Shown: piece after piece, positions 55,801 through 64,000 of the stretch
How positions within the stretch are numbered: position 1 is the stretch's first letter
Layout of the letters: every line of letters starts with the position of its first letter
Assembly: GCF_002086125.1 (NCBI RefSeq)
Contig: NZ_MVHG01000003.1
Span: 62,001-126,000 of the forward strand
Length of the DNA: 64,000 bases
Direction: 5' to 3'
DNA from: Mycobacterium arosiense ATCC BAA-1401 = DSM 45069
Lineage (GTDB): Bacteria; Actinomycetota; Actinomycetes; Mycobacteriales; Mycobacteriaceae
Made by a program: the position numbers and the translations under genes
The notes under the pieces: generated by a model
What the model was told of the DNA's origin: nothing
Databases searched by the model: none
What the model saw: the letters and a program-made list of their open reading frames with translations, nothing else

Positions 55801-55914
55801 GTCGAGGCGTTGCGGGCCGAGTCATCCGGCGGGCCTGCGACGCCGCCGGCTTTGGAGCGCACCGGCGCTATCAAAGGCGCGCAACACCCATCGCTCACGA
55901 TGCTAGAAAGGTAA
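52876..55914 (+). CDS. mbtD: Mycobactin polyketide synthase MbtD (AT - KR - ACP)
   Basis: 1012 aa. Acyltransferase domain with FPGQGNQWQGMG and active Ser in GHSLGEVAAAY (about residue 193); ketoreductase with TGGSGAIGLRYARYCL (about 660) and catalytic YAASN; acyl carrier with DLGVDSLLALDL (about 935). It supplies and reduces the malonyl-derived unit condensed by MbtC. No dehydratase is present, consistent with a beta-hydroxy product. mbtE starts 9 nt after its stop. Confidence 0.95.
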   Translation: MMLTQALPDGRIPVPLSAHDPELIRRDAAAIADYLGRVRDAADPTAAVASTLLRLRRMRRHRAVVRAADSAELVAGLSAIAGGEEHELVSYSAKTTPPRVAFVFPGQGNQWQGMGAGAYQRLPAYREAADRCARAFGAAGFASPLPYLVDDEERNWSRPEIQGAQFTHAVSLAEAWRSYGVLPDITIGHSLGEVAAAYVAEAISLPDAVALVVARATVVDQLTGHYAMAVLGTGLDVAESVLAETPGWLEVSAVNGPSSTVVAGDRDAVAAAVALAQSRGIFSQQLSVDYPGHTSALRPLRASLAELTPKSTFRDAPVRFIGSTLGTELGEATDFSGYWYENLCGTVRFDLAVQYARSCGADAFVELSAHPSLLYPLGGIVDDESAVIVGSGHRDLPITDSLSTSIAALATADPGCRWADAVPAVDRPALRGFPNAPMRAVHLWAAPRPVTEAPRPLTVAVEDWQPATAPVAPSARTLEVAVVGAGALTQRLLDAVAAHGNCRAAPVGEAEVVVVAAPELDSLDPSSAIERIATLPDAGLPDYPALIGPRCRAVWLLTAAAEHVDRDDSAVSPAQAALAAMHRSVGFEFPDQAFGHLDLEHRDVDAATARVVIDVLLGEAAEVAVRGAEPPRRHVRTFRACRQPATRRPLDAATLDNVVITGGSGAIGLRYARYCLQRGARTITLLSRSGVDPAVLRELIGQHDAKVIAPQCDITDRDALATVAAECGGPGASLLVHTAGIARARSRSDLSGADVAAVCAAKVRGLALLADVWPLRPDCRILACSSVFGVWGGHHHAAYAASNRMLDVLAAQLRAAGRDCSAIRWGLWRDAGVVVGNEITRTERSGLVAMEPQRAIDAGLYRYDGDPLIFDADFGRLRVFFESQGMPMPFTASPTDDGAAAQGVCIATPLADVVHAELAATLHLGDSLSIDPSASLVDLGVDSLLALDLRKRLRRTVGNSVPVARMLGGITVNELVEALRAESSGGPATPPALERTGAIKGAQHPSLTMLER

Positions 55915-55923
55915 ACTCCCAGC

Positions 55924-58900
55924 GTGACAGACCCCACCGGCGCCGGCGCCCGTCTCGAGGACGAGCGCTTGGAATTGTTGCGCCGTAAGCTCATTGAACG
56001 CGGCCTGGCCCGATCGACCGGCGGAGCGGCGGTGGCGACCCACGATGAGCCGCGCATGTCTGTCGGTCAGCACCGGATGTGGTTCGTGCAGTCGGTTGAT
56101 CCCGACAGCGCGCTGCTCAACATCTGCGTTTCCTACCGGGTCACCGGCACCGTCGATGCCGCACGGCTACATCGCGCGGTCGACGCCGTAGCCGCACGGC
56201 ATCCCGTACTGCATACGACGTATGACACCACCGCCGACGGCGACCCGCGTCCGGTGCTCCGCGAGGATCTGCGGCCCGACTGGGCTGAGCACGACTTGAC
56301 CGGGCTCACCGAACAGGCCCGCCGCTTACGCCTAGATGTGCTGGCGCAGCGTGACTTTCGCCGGCCATTCGACCTGAGTAAGGATTCGCCGCTGCGAATC
56401 ACGGTGGCCCACTTGGCCGCAGATGAACTGATGCTGCTGATCACCGCACACCACATCGCCTGGGATGACGGCTCGTGGGCGCCGTTCTTCGCCGATCTGA
56501 CTGGTGCCTACATCGACCCGGACAACTTCGACGCCGGGCCGATGCTGTCAGATGGCTCCGCTGACCCGACCGCGATTCGGCAAGCGGATCTGGACTACTG
56601 GCGGTCCCTGATGACCGACCTCCCGGAGCCACTCGAGCTTCCCGGGCCCAACGGTTCAGTGGTACCCGGCAGCTGGCGCGCGCGGCGAGCGTTCGCGCAT
56701 TTATCGCCGGACACCGTCGACCGGGTGACCGCGCTGGCTCGCGAGACCGGCGCCACTGCGTACATGGTGCTGATGGCCGCATTCGCCGCACTGCTGCACC
56801 GCTACACCCAGTCGACCGACTTCCTGGTTGCCGCGCCGGTGCTCAACCGCGGTGTGGGAACCGAGGATGTCATAGGTTATTACGGCAACACCGTGGTGAT
56901 CCGGCTGCAGCCCCAGCCGCACCAGACGTTCCGCGACCTGCTGGCCCGAACCCGTGACGCCGCGGTAGGCGCCTTCGCCCATTCGCGCGCCGACCTGGAC
57001 TGGCTGGTGCGCGAGTCAAATCCCGACCGCAGGCATGGCGCGGATCGGATGACCCGGGTGAGCTTCGGACAACGCGAGCCCGATGGTGCCGGCTTCTGCC
57101 CGCCGGGCGTTAGTTGCGAACGCGGCGACTTGCGCGGTCATTTCAACCAGCTCCCGCTGAGCCTCATGGTTGAGCTGGACCGGATGCTGGATGGCTCGGC
57201 CGCCGGCTTGGTCGAGGCCGAGTACCTGGTTGAGGTGCTGGAGCATCCGTTGGTGGAGCAACTGCTGCGCCACTACGCCACTCTGCTGGACAGCGTGCTC
57301 TTGGACCCCGACGCGAAATTGTCGGCATACACATTGATGAGCGATGCGGAAGCCGAGTGGCTGCGCACCGTGTCGACAGGCGAAGAATTCGTCACCCCGG
57401 CCAGCACGTTGCCCGAGCTGGTCGGCCGGCGAGCGGCCCTGACGCCCGATGCCGTCGCCGTCGTCTATGAGGGCCGCGCCTACACCTACCGCGAAATCGA
57501 TGAAGAATCGAACCGGTTGGCGCACTGGCTCATTGAGCAAGGGATCGGCACCGAGGATCGCGTCGCGGTGCTGCTGGACAAGTCCCCCGAATTGGTCACC
57601 ACGGCGCTCGGGGTGCTCAAAGCGGGCGGCGTCTACCTGCCGGTGGATCCCACCTACCCCGAGGACCGGCTGAGCTTCATCCTGGACGACGCCGACGCCA
57701 AACTCGTGCTGCGCGAACCGGTTACCGACATCGCACACTATCCCGGCAGCGCGCCCGCCGAGTTGATCCGGCCGCTTAGCCCGCAGAACACCGCGTACCT
57801 GATCTATACCTCGGGTTCGACCGGGTTGCCCAAAGGCGTTCCGGTGCCCCACGCACCGATTGCCGAGTACTTCGTCTGGTTCGGCGACGAGTACCGGATC
57901 GATGAAACCGACCGGCTGCTGCAGGTAGCGTCGCCCAGCTTCGACGTGTCGATGGGAGAAATCTTCGGCACGTTGATCATGGGTGCCCGGTTGGTGATTC
58001 CGCGGCCCGACGGGCTTCGCGACATCGGCTACCTCACCGATCTGCTGGCCCGCGAAGGCATTACGTCGATGCACTTCGTGCCGTCGCTGCTGGGGCTGTT
58101 CCTGTCGTTACCCGGCGTCAGCCAGTGGCGCACCTTGCGACGCGTTCCGATCGGCGGGGAGGCCCTGCCCGGCGAGATTGCCGACAAGTTCCACGCCACC
58201 TTCGACGCGTCGCTGTACAACTTCTACGGGCCGACCGAGACCGTGGTGAACTGCACCAGCTACCCGGTGGAAGGCGCCCAGGGCACCCGGGTGGTACCCA
58301 TCGGCCGGCCCAAGATCAATACGCAGGTATATCTGCTCGATAGCGCGCTGCAGCCGGTTCCCGCCGGGGTGATCGGTGAAATCTACATCGCCGGAACGCA
58401 TGTCGCACATGGATACCACCGCAGGCCGCAGTTGACCGCGGAGCGCTTCGTCGCCGACCCGTTCACCGCGGGCGGGCGCATGTACCGCTCCGGCGATCTG
58501 GCCAGGCGCAATGCCGATGGGGACATCGAGTTCGTCGGCCGCGCCGACGAGCAGGTGAAGATCCGCGGTTTCCGCATCGAGTTGGGCGAGATCGCCGCCG
58601 CCATCTCGGTGGACCCCAGCGTCGGACAAGCGGTGGTGTTGGCCATGGACCTGCCGCAGCTGGGCAAGAGCCTGGTGGGATATGTGACGCCGGCCCAGGG
58701 CGCCGGCACGGAATCGGTCGACGTCGAGCGCATCCGCGCCCGGGTCGCCGCAGCTCTGCCGGACTACATGACCCCGGCCGCCTATGTGGTGCTCGACCAG
58801 ATTCCGATCACCGCGCATCAGAAGATCGACCGCGCCGCGCTGCCGCAACCACACATCGCGGCGGGTACCGAATACCGCGATCCGAGTACTCCCACCGAAC

Positions 58901-61900
58901 GGCGCATCGCGCAACTGTTTTCGGGGCTGCTCGGTCACGAGCAGGTGGGCGTCGACGACTCGTTTTTCGACCTGGGCGGCCACTCGCTGGTCGCCACCAA
59001 ACTGGTCACCGCCATCCGCGCCGAGTGCGGCGTCGAGATCGGCATCCGCGACGTGTTCGAACTCGCCACGGTCGGGGGATTGGCCGAGCGGGTCGACCGA
59101 TTGAGTGCCGGCGAGCTGACGCAGTCGCGGCCCAGGCTGATCACCACCGCACACGACGAGCCGATGCCGCTCTCGGCGTCCCAGCTGCGTAGCTGGTTCG
59201 CGTACCGGGTGGATGGGCCCAGTCCGGTCAACAACATTCCCTTTGCGGCGAAGCTGACCGGGCCCTGGAACATCGACGCACTGATCGCTGCGGTGGGCGA
59301 TGTCGTCGCCCGTCACGAGATTCTGCGCACCAGCTACGTCGAATTGGACGGCGTGCCCTATCAGGTAGTGCGCCCCGCCGGCGTCGAGGTTCCGACGCGC
59401 CGCGAGGTGGGCCCCGACGAAGGCTGGCTGCAGCAGCAGCTCGACGTCGAGCGGCACCATTGTTTCGAGCTGGACGGCGAATTGCCCATCAGGGTCGCGG
59501 TGCTGCGCAGCGAGAACGCCGCGGAGCACGTGCTGTCGCTGGTCGTGCACCACATCGCCGCTGACCATTGGTCGGCGGGCGTGCTGTTCTCCGACGTGAT
59601 GACGGCCTACCGGGCCCGGCGCGGCGGCGAAGCCCCGTCCTGGGCTCCGCTTCGGGTGCAGTACGCCGACTACGCGGCATGGCAGCGCACGTTTTTGGGC
59701 CTGGATTTCGATGCCAGCGACCAGGAATCCGCCATCGCCGGCGAGCAGCGGGAGTACTGGACCCGCCAGCTGGCCGGATTGCCGGAAGACACCGGGCTGC
59801 GGCCGGACTTTCCCCGCCAGCCGGTGCCCAGCGGGGCAGGCGAATCGATTGACTTCAAAATCGACGCGGCCACCCGCGCCAAGCTCGGCGAGCTGTGCCG
59901 TGAGTTGGCCATCACCGAATTCATGCTGCTGCAAACGGCCGTGGCCGTCGTCTTACACAAAGCCGGTGGCGGCGTGGACATTCCGTTGGGCACCCCGGTG
60001 GCCGGGCGCACCGAAGCCGAGTTGGACCAACTCATCGGCTTTTTCGTCAACATCCTGGTGTTGCGCAACGACATGGACGGTAACCCGACGTTGCGTGAAC
60101 TGCTCAAGCGGGCCCGGGAGACGGCCCTGGCGGCCTACGCCCACCAGGACCTGCCCTTCGATCGCGTCGTCGACAGCGTCAGCCCGGTGCGCTCGCTGTC
60201 CCGTAATCCGCTGTTCCAGGTGGTCGTACACGTCCGGGATCATCTGTCCGCCACGCGGGTCATCGAAACCGCCGCCGCGGGAAGCGGCGAGCAGGACACC
60301 GTGTGCACCTCGCTGGATCCCATCTTCGACATGGCGCACGCCGACCTCAGCGTCAACTTCTTCGGCACCGACGGCTCCGACGGCATCGGCTACCACTGCA
60401 ACGTCATCTTCCGTACCGAGCTCTACAGCAGAACTACCATCGAGCGGCTGGCCCGATGGCTGAAACGGGCGGTCAACGCGTTTGCCGATGACGTCGACCA
60501 GGCTTTGCGAGACGTCCAGCTCATCGATGCCGCAGAACAGCGCCGCATCCTGCAGGACTGGAGTTGCGGTGAGCGGCGGCCGCGCGACCGGCCGCGGACC
60601 ATCCCCGAACTGCTGGGACCTAGTCGCGCACTTGGGGCTGACCGGATCGCCGTGCGCTGCGGCGACGAGTGTATCGATTACCCTGCGCTGCATCGCCGTT
60701 CGGACAACTTGGCTGCGTTGCTCGTCAAAAACGGGGTGGGTCCGGGCGCGTTGGTCGGGCTGTCGACGCGGCGGAGTATCGACCTGGTAGTGGCGCTGGT
60801 GGCCATCATGAAGACGGGCGCCGGTTACTTCCCGATCGATCCCGGTTATCCGCCGGCGCGCAAGCGATTCATGCTCGACGACGTGCAGCCGCCCGTCGTG
60901 GTGGCGACGGTCGAAGCCCTGGACACCATGCCGCGGGTGGCGGGGGTCGAGCTGATCTCGCTGGACGATCCACAGGTACGTGCCGTGGTGAACAACGATG
61001 ACGTGGATCCGCAATCGACGAATGTGCGACTGCCGCACCCCGATGACCCGATGTACCTGGTGTTCACCTCCGGGTCCACCGGAAAGCCGAAAGGTGCAGT
61101 GGGAACGCATCGTTCGATGGCCGCCCGGCTGGACTGGCAGCTGCGGCACTACCCGCCGCGAACCGTCGACGTGCGACTGGCGCAGGCCTCGATCACCTTC
61201 CTCGAAGGCGGCATGGAGATGCTGGCCGGCCTGGCGGCCGGCGCCACCATGATCCTGGCCGACGATGCCGAACACCGTGACCCGGAAGCCCTCGGGGACT
61301 TGATGAACCGGTATTCGGTCGCCCAGGTCACCGCGGTGCCCAGCCTGGTCTCGGCCTTGGTGGACAGCCGGCCCGACGCCGTGCGCTCGCTGTCCCGGTT
61401 GGTGTGCGGTGGCGAGCCGGTGAGCGTCTCGCTGTTGCAGCGGCTGGTATCGGTGTGCGCCGACGACGGCGGCACCGAGCTGTTGAACAACATCGGTTCG
61501 ACTGAGACCTCTGGTGCGGTATCCCGGGGACGATTGAGTCTGCCGAATCCGCTTGTCGGGAAGCCGGTCCCGGGTGCGCAGGCCTACTTGCTCGACGATG
61601 GGCTGCGTCCCGTCCCGGTCGGGGTGGTGGGTGAGCTGTATTATGCCGGTGACCAGCTGGCCCGAGGATATTGGAAGCGTCCCGGCCTGACCGCAACACG
61701 GTTCGTCGCCAATCCTTATGGCGCCGAGCCCGGTTCACGCCTATACCGCAGCGGCGACCGGGCCCGGTGGACCGACGACGGCCAACTCGAATTCGTCGGA
61801 CGTTCCGACCATCAGGTGCAGGTCCGTGGTTTCCGCGTCGAGCTGGCCGAGGTCGAGGCGGCCCTGGCGGCAGCCGATGGTGTCGCCGCCGCGGCGGCTC

Positions 61901-62508
61901 TCATCTGGGAAGTGCACGGCGGCACCTCTTTGGCCGGATATGTCGTGCCGCAACGGCCGATCGCCGATGACACCGAGAAGGCGGTGTTCGTCGGGGAGGT
62001 ACGCGCCGCGATCGCCACGACGCTGCCGGGCTACATGATGCCGTCGTCGCTGACCGTGCTCGATGTGCTGCCCAAGACCGAATCGGGCAAGCTGAACCGG
62101 CCCGGCCTGCCACGGCCGGCGGTCAGCACCGGCGGCCAGACCGAACCGGCACGCACGGACACCGAACGGGCGCTGGCCAAGGTGTTCGCCGAACTGCTGT
62201 CCACCCCCGAGGTCGGGCGCTTCGACGATTTCTTCGCCCTCGGCGGGGACAGCATCCTGTCCGTGCAGCTCGCGTCGCGGGCCCGGGCCGCCGGCCTGGC
62301 CGTGAGTCCGCGGATGATCTTCGAGAATCCGACGGTGCAGCAGCTGGCGGCCGCACTGGACGCCCTGGGTGAGGCGGAGCCCGGCATCGAGCCCGAAGAG
62401 CCGGTGGGCGATACCCGTTTCGAGCCGATGAGCACCTCCGGGCTGTCGTCCTCGGATCTGGCTGCCGTGACGCAGCTTTGGTCGTCGTCACGCCAAGGCA
62501 CGCCGTGA
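55924..62508 (+). CDS. mbtE: Mycobactin NRPS MbtE, two modules (C-A-PCP-C-A-PCP)
   Basis: 2194 aa. First condensation domain with HHIAWDDGS (about residues 40-470); adenylation domain 1 from 495 ([40 protein letters not shown]); PCP 1 with [13 protein letters not shown] near 1021; second condensation domain from 1078 with HHIAADHWS; adenylation domain 2 from 1558 ([43 protein letters not shown]); PCP 2 with [13 protein letters not shown] near 2110. All core motifs look functional. The published role is lysine incorporation; the substrate of each A domain needs code analysis. GTGA overlap with mbtF. Confidence 0.93.
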   Translation: MTDPTGAGARLEDERLELLRRKLIERGLARSTGGAAVATHDEPRMSVGQHRMWFVQSVDPDSALLNICVSYRVTGTVDAARLHRAVDAVAARHPVLHTTYDTTADGDPRPVLREDLRPDWAEHDLTGLTEQARRLRLDVLAQRDFRRPFDLSKDSPLRITVAHLAADELMLLITAHHIAWDDGSWAPFFADLTGAYIDPDNFDAGPMLSDGSADPTAIRQADLDYWRSLMTDLPEPLELPGPNGSVVPGSWRARRAFAHLSPDTVDRVTALARETGATAYMVLMAAFAALLHRYTQSTDFLVAAPVLNRGVGTEDVIGYYGNTVVIRLQPQPHQTFRDLLARTRDAAVGAFAHSRADLDWLVRESNPDRRHGADRMTRVSFGQREPDGAGFCPPGVSCERGDLRGHFNQLPLSLMVELDRMLDGSAAGLVEAEYLVEVLEHPLVEQLLRHYATLLDSVLLDPDAKLSAYTLMSDAEAEWLRTVSTGEEFVTPASTLPELVGRRAALTPDAVAVVYEGRAYTYREIDEESNRLAHWLIEQGIGTEDRVAVLLDKSPELVTTALGVLKAGGVYLPVDPTYPEDRLSFILDDADAKLVLREPVTDIAHYPGSAPAELIRPLSPQNTAYLIYTSGSTGLPKGVPVPHAPIAEYFVWFGDEYRIDETDRLLQVASPSFDVSMGEIFGTLIMGARLVIPRPDGLRDIGYLTDLLAREGITSMHFVPSLLGLFLSLPGVSQWRTLRRVPIGGEALPGEIADKFHATFDASLYNFYGPTETVVNCTSYPVEGAQGTRVVPIGRPKINTQVYLLDSALQPVPAGVIGEIYIAGTHVAHGYHRRPQLTAERFVADPFTAGGRMYRSGDLARRNADGDIEFVGRADEQVKIRGFRIELGEIAAAISVDPSVGQAVVLAMDLPQLGKSLVGYVTPAQGAGTESVDVERIRARVAAALPDYMTPAAYVVLDQIPITAHQKIDRAALPQPHIAAGTEYRDPSTPTERRIAQLFSGLLGHEQVGVDDSFFDLGGHSLVATKLVTAIRAECGVEIGIRDVFELATVGGLAERVDRLSAGELTQSRPRLITTAHDEPMPLSASQLRSWFAYRVDGPSPVNNIPFAAKLTGPWNIDALIAAVGDVVARHEILRTSYVELDGVPYQVVRPAGVEVPTRREVGPDEGWLQQQLDVERHHCFELDGELPIRVAVLRSENAAEHVLSLVVHHIAADHWSAGVLFSDVMTAYRARRGGEAPSWAPLRVQYADYAAWQRTFLGLDFDASDQESAIAGEQREYWTRQLAGLPEDTGLRPDFPRQPVPSGAGESIDFKIDAATRAKLGELCRELAITEFMLLQTAVAVVLHKAGGGVDIPLGTPVAGRTEAELDQLIGFFVNILVLRNDMDGNPTLRELLKRARETALAAYAHQDLPFDRVVDSVSPVRSLSRNPLFQVVVHVRDHLSATRVIETAAAGSGEQDTVCTSLDPIFDMAHADLSVNFFGTDGSDGIGYHCNVIFRTELYSRTTIERLARWLKRAVNAFADDVDQALRDVQLIDAAEQRRILQDWSCGERRPRDRPRTIPELLGPSRALGADRIAVRCGDECIDYPALHRRSDNLAALLVKNGVGPGALVGLSTRRSIDLVVALVAIMKTGAGYFPIDPGYPPARKRFMLDDVQPPVVVATVEALDTMPRVAGVELISLDDPQVRAVVNNDDVDPQSTNVRLPHPDDPMYLVFTSGSTGKPKGAVGTHRSMAARLDWQLRHYPPRTVDVRLAQASITFLEGGMEMLAGLAAGATMILADDAEHRDPEALGDLMNRYSVAQVTAVPSLVSALVDSRPDAVRSLSRLVCGGEPVSVSLLQRLVSVCADDGGTELLNNIGSTETSGAVSRGRLSLPNPLVGKPVPGAQAYLLDDGLRPVPVGVVGELYYAGDQLARGYWKRPGLTATRFVANPYGAEPGSRLYRSGDRARWTDDGQLEFVGRSDHQVQVRGFRVELAEVEAALAAADGVAAAAALIWEVHGGTSLAGYVVPQRPIADDTEKAVFVGEVRAAIATTLPGYMMPSSLTVLDVLPKTESGKLNRPGLPRPAVSTGGQTEPARTDTERALAKVFAELLSTPEVGRFDDFFALGGDSILSVQLASRARAAGLAVSPRMIFENPTVQQLAAALDALGEAEPGIEPEEPVGDTRFEPMSTSGLSSSDLAAVTQLWSSSRQGTP

Positions 62509-64000
62509 CGGCCGCCAAAACCGATGTCGTGCCCGACATCGAGGACGTGATGGCGCTGAGCCCGCTGCAGGAGGGCTTGTATTCGCTGACCACGCTCGCC
62601 GAATTCACCGACGGCGAAGAGGCGGACGACCCGTACGTGATCGGGATTGCCGCGGACGTCTTCGGCGCACTCGATGTCGCACTGCTGCACGACTGCGCGG
62701 AGCGGATGTTGGTGCGCCACCCGAACTTGCGGGCCAGCTTCTTCAGCCGGGGGATCCCGCGACCGGTGCAGATCGTGCCGTCCCATGTCGAGCTGCCCTG
62801 GCGACTCGTCTCCGCCGTCCCCGAAGAGGTACCCGCGCTGGAAACCGGCGAACGGCGGCGACCGTTCGATCTTGAGCATGGGCCGGCCATCCGCTTCCTG
62901 CTCATCGAATTACCCGGCGCCCGATGGCGTTTGGTGCTCACCGCCCATCACATCGTGATCGACGGCTGGTCGCTGCCGGTGTTCATCAACGAGATGACGA
63001 TGCTGTACCAGGCCGGCGGTGACCTCTCGGCGCTGCCCGCCGCCCCGCGGCCCTACCGCGACTACATCGGCTGGCTGGCCAGCCGCGATCCCGAAGCCAG
63101 CCGACGGGTCTGGCGCGAGCACCTGGCGGGCCTGCCGGGCCCGACCATGCTGGCCGCCGCGTTGGGATCCGTGGAGGCTTCCGAGGGCCAGCGGCCGGGG
63201 CTGCCGCGCACGACCCGACTGCGACTGCCGGCTGAGGTCACCGGGCGCATCGTCGACGACAGCCGATCCCGGGGCATCACCGTCAACACCCTGATGCAAA
63301 TGGCGTGGGCGCTGGTGTTGTCGCGACTGACCGATAGCCACGATGTGGTTTTCGGGGTCACGGTTTCCGGCCGGCCGGCCGAGCTGACCGGCGTCGAGAG
63401 CATGGTCGGTTTGTTCATCAACACAGTCCCGCTGCGGGTGCGGCTCGACCCGTCCGCCTCCGCCGGCGATCAGTGCCGCGCCGTGCAGCGCAATGCAGCG
63501 CTGCTGCGCGAACACAGCTACCTCGGGCACGCCCAGCTTCGGGCACTCGGCGGGGTCGGGGAGATGTTCGACACCCTGCTGGTCTACGAGAACTTCCCGA
63601 TGGACGGCCTGACGGCCGGCGGCGAATTGACCGCCGGCGGTGCGACATTCCGGCCATCCGCCCTGCAGACCCTGTCGCATTTCCCGATCGCCATCGCCGC
63701 CCACATGGAAGGCGGCGAGCTGGTGGTGCTGATCGAAGCGATCGACGGAGCGCTGGGGGCGGTTTCCGCCGCCACATTCGGACGGCGGGTGCTGAGCACC
63801 GCCGAGAGACTGCTGCGAGGCTGGGAGCGCCCGCTGCGCGAGGTCAGTGTCCTACTCGACGATGAGGCCGGCCCGCTGGGCGCGATCGGAACGCCGGACA
63901 CGTCGTCGCCGTTGAGCATCCACGCTCGCTTCGCCGACGTCGTGGCCAGGACGCCGGACAACCCGGCGATCAGCTGGGCGGGTGGGACGCTGAGCTATCG
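62505..64000 (+). CDS. mbtF: Mycobactin NRPS MbtF, N-terminal part, runs off the window
   Basis: 498 complete codons from GTG 62505, which overlaps the mbtE stop (GTGA); open to the window end. The first ~450 residues are a condensation domain ([29 protein letters not shown] near 148; [37 protein letters not shown]). An adenylation domain begins near residue 470 ([26 protein letters not shown]). It adds the terminal lysine-derived unit in the known pathway. mbtG and mbtH would be beyond the window. Confidence 0.95.
   Translation, partial: MTAAKTDVVPDIEDVMALSPLQEGLYSLTTLAEFTDGEEADDPYVIGIAADVFGALDVALLHDCAERMLVRHPNLRASFFSRGIPRPVQIVPSHVELPWRLVSAVPEEVPALETGERRRPFDLEHGPAIRFLLIELPGARWRLVLTAHHIVIDGWSLPVFINEMTMLYQAGGDLSALPAAPRPYRDYIGWLASRDPEASRRVWREHLAGLPGPTMLAAALGSVEASEGQRPGLPRTTRLRLPAEVTGRIVDDSRSRGITVNTLMQMAWALVLSRLTDSHDVVFGVTVSGRPAELTGVESMVGLFINTVPLRVRLDPSASAGDQCRAVQRNAALLREHSYLGHAQLRALGGVGEMFDTLLVYENFPMDGLTAGGELTAGGATFRPSALQTLSHFPIAIAAHMEGGELVVLIEAIDGALGAVSAATFGRRVLSTAERLLRGWERPLREVSVLLDDEAGPLGAIGTPDTSSPLSIHARFADVVARTPDNPAISWAGGTLSY

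Overview
The window is GC-rich actinobacterial chromosome from a Mycobacterium, most likely a slow-growing non-tuberculous species. The evidence is gene content and order: it matches the M. tuberculosis Rv2411c to Rv2379c interval, inverted, with PPE and PapA proteins, mycolate-type lipoproteins and the mycobactin (mbt) cluster. An M. avium-complex-like species is plausible, but I cannot fix the species from sequence alone.

Layout. 1-6.1 kb: a tight three-gene unit (ATP-grasp, alpha-E, transglutaminase-like), a membrane protein, a metallo-beta-lactamase hydrolase, a CBS protein and a PemK/MazF-like protein. 6.2-12.4 kb: lepA, two tandem lppR-like lipoproteins with an 18-bp tandem repeat behind them, a GH15 trehalase and two tiny membrane proteins. 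12.4-19.1 kb: the sulfate assimilation block, with subI-cysT-cysW-cysA1 (+) converging on nirA-cysH (-). Each operon is preceded by a short cysteine-rich leader ORF. 19.2-22.2 kb: hemW, an SbtA-like permease and a 70-aa hypothetical gene.

22.5-64 kb: the mycobactin locus. mbtI has an IdeR (iron) box on its promoter. mbtA and mbtB diverge from a 108-bp region with two IdeR boxes. mbtB, a separate thioesterase gene, mbtC, mbtD, mbtE and mbtF (cut by the window end) follow, all but one junction overlapping by 4 nt. Between mbtI and mbtA lie about 21.6 kb of extra genes: a frameshifted acyl-ACP desaturase; a five-gene operon headed by an mbtJ/lipK-like hydrolase (SDR, ferritin-like di-iron protein, Baeyer-Villiger-type monooxygenase, MerR-type regulator); a PPE / small exported protein / hemerythrin group; a PapA / fused ABC-2 permease / acyltransferase / membrane-protein operon; a gene graveyard (malic enzyme, PPE and SHOCT remnants); a TetR-controlled MDMPI-like gene; a divergent SDR/LysR pair; and a type I DAHP synthase.

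The DAHP synthase makes biochemical sense here: it starts the shikimate pathway whose product chorismate MbtI turns into salicylate, which MbtA activates and loads on MbtB. Its mRNA appears to start with a leaderless ORF carrying consecutive Tyr-Trp-Arg-Phe codons, a candidate aromatic-amino-acid attenuator. Three amino-acid-sensing leader ORFs in one window (two cysteine, one aromatic) are the most striking regulatory feature. No tRNA, rRNA, CRISPR array or intact insertion sequence was recognised.
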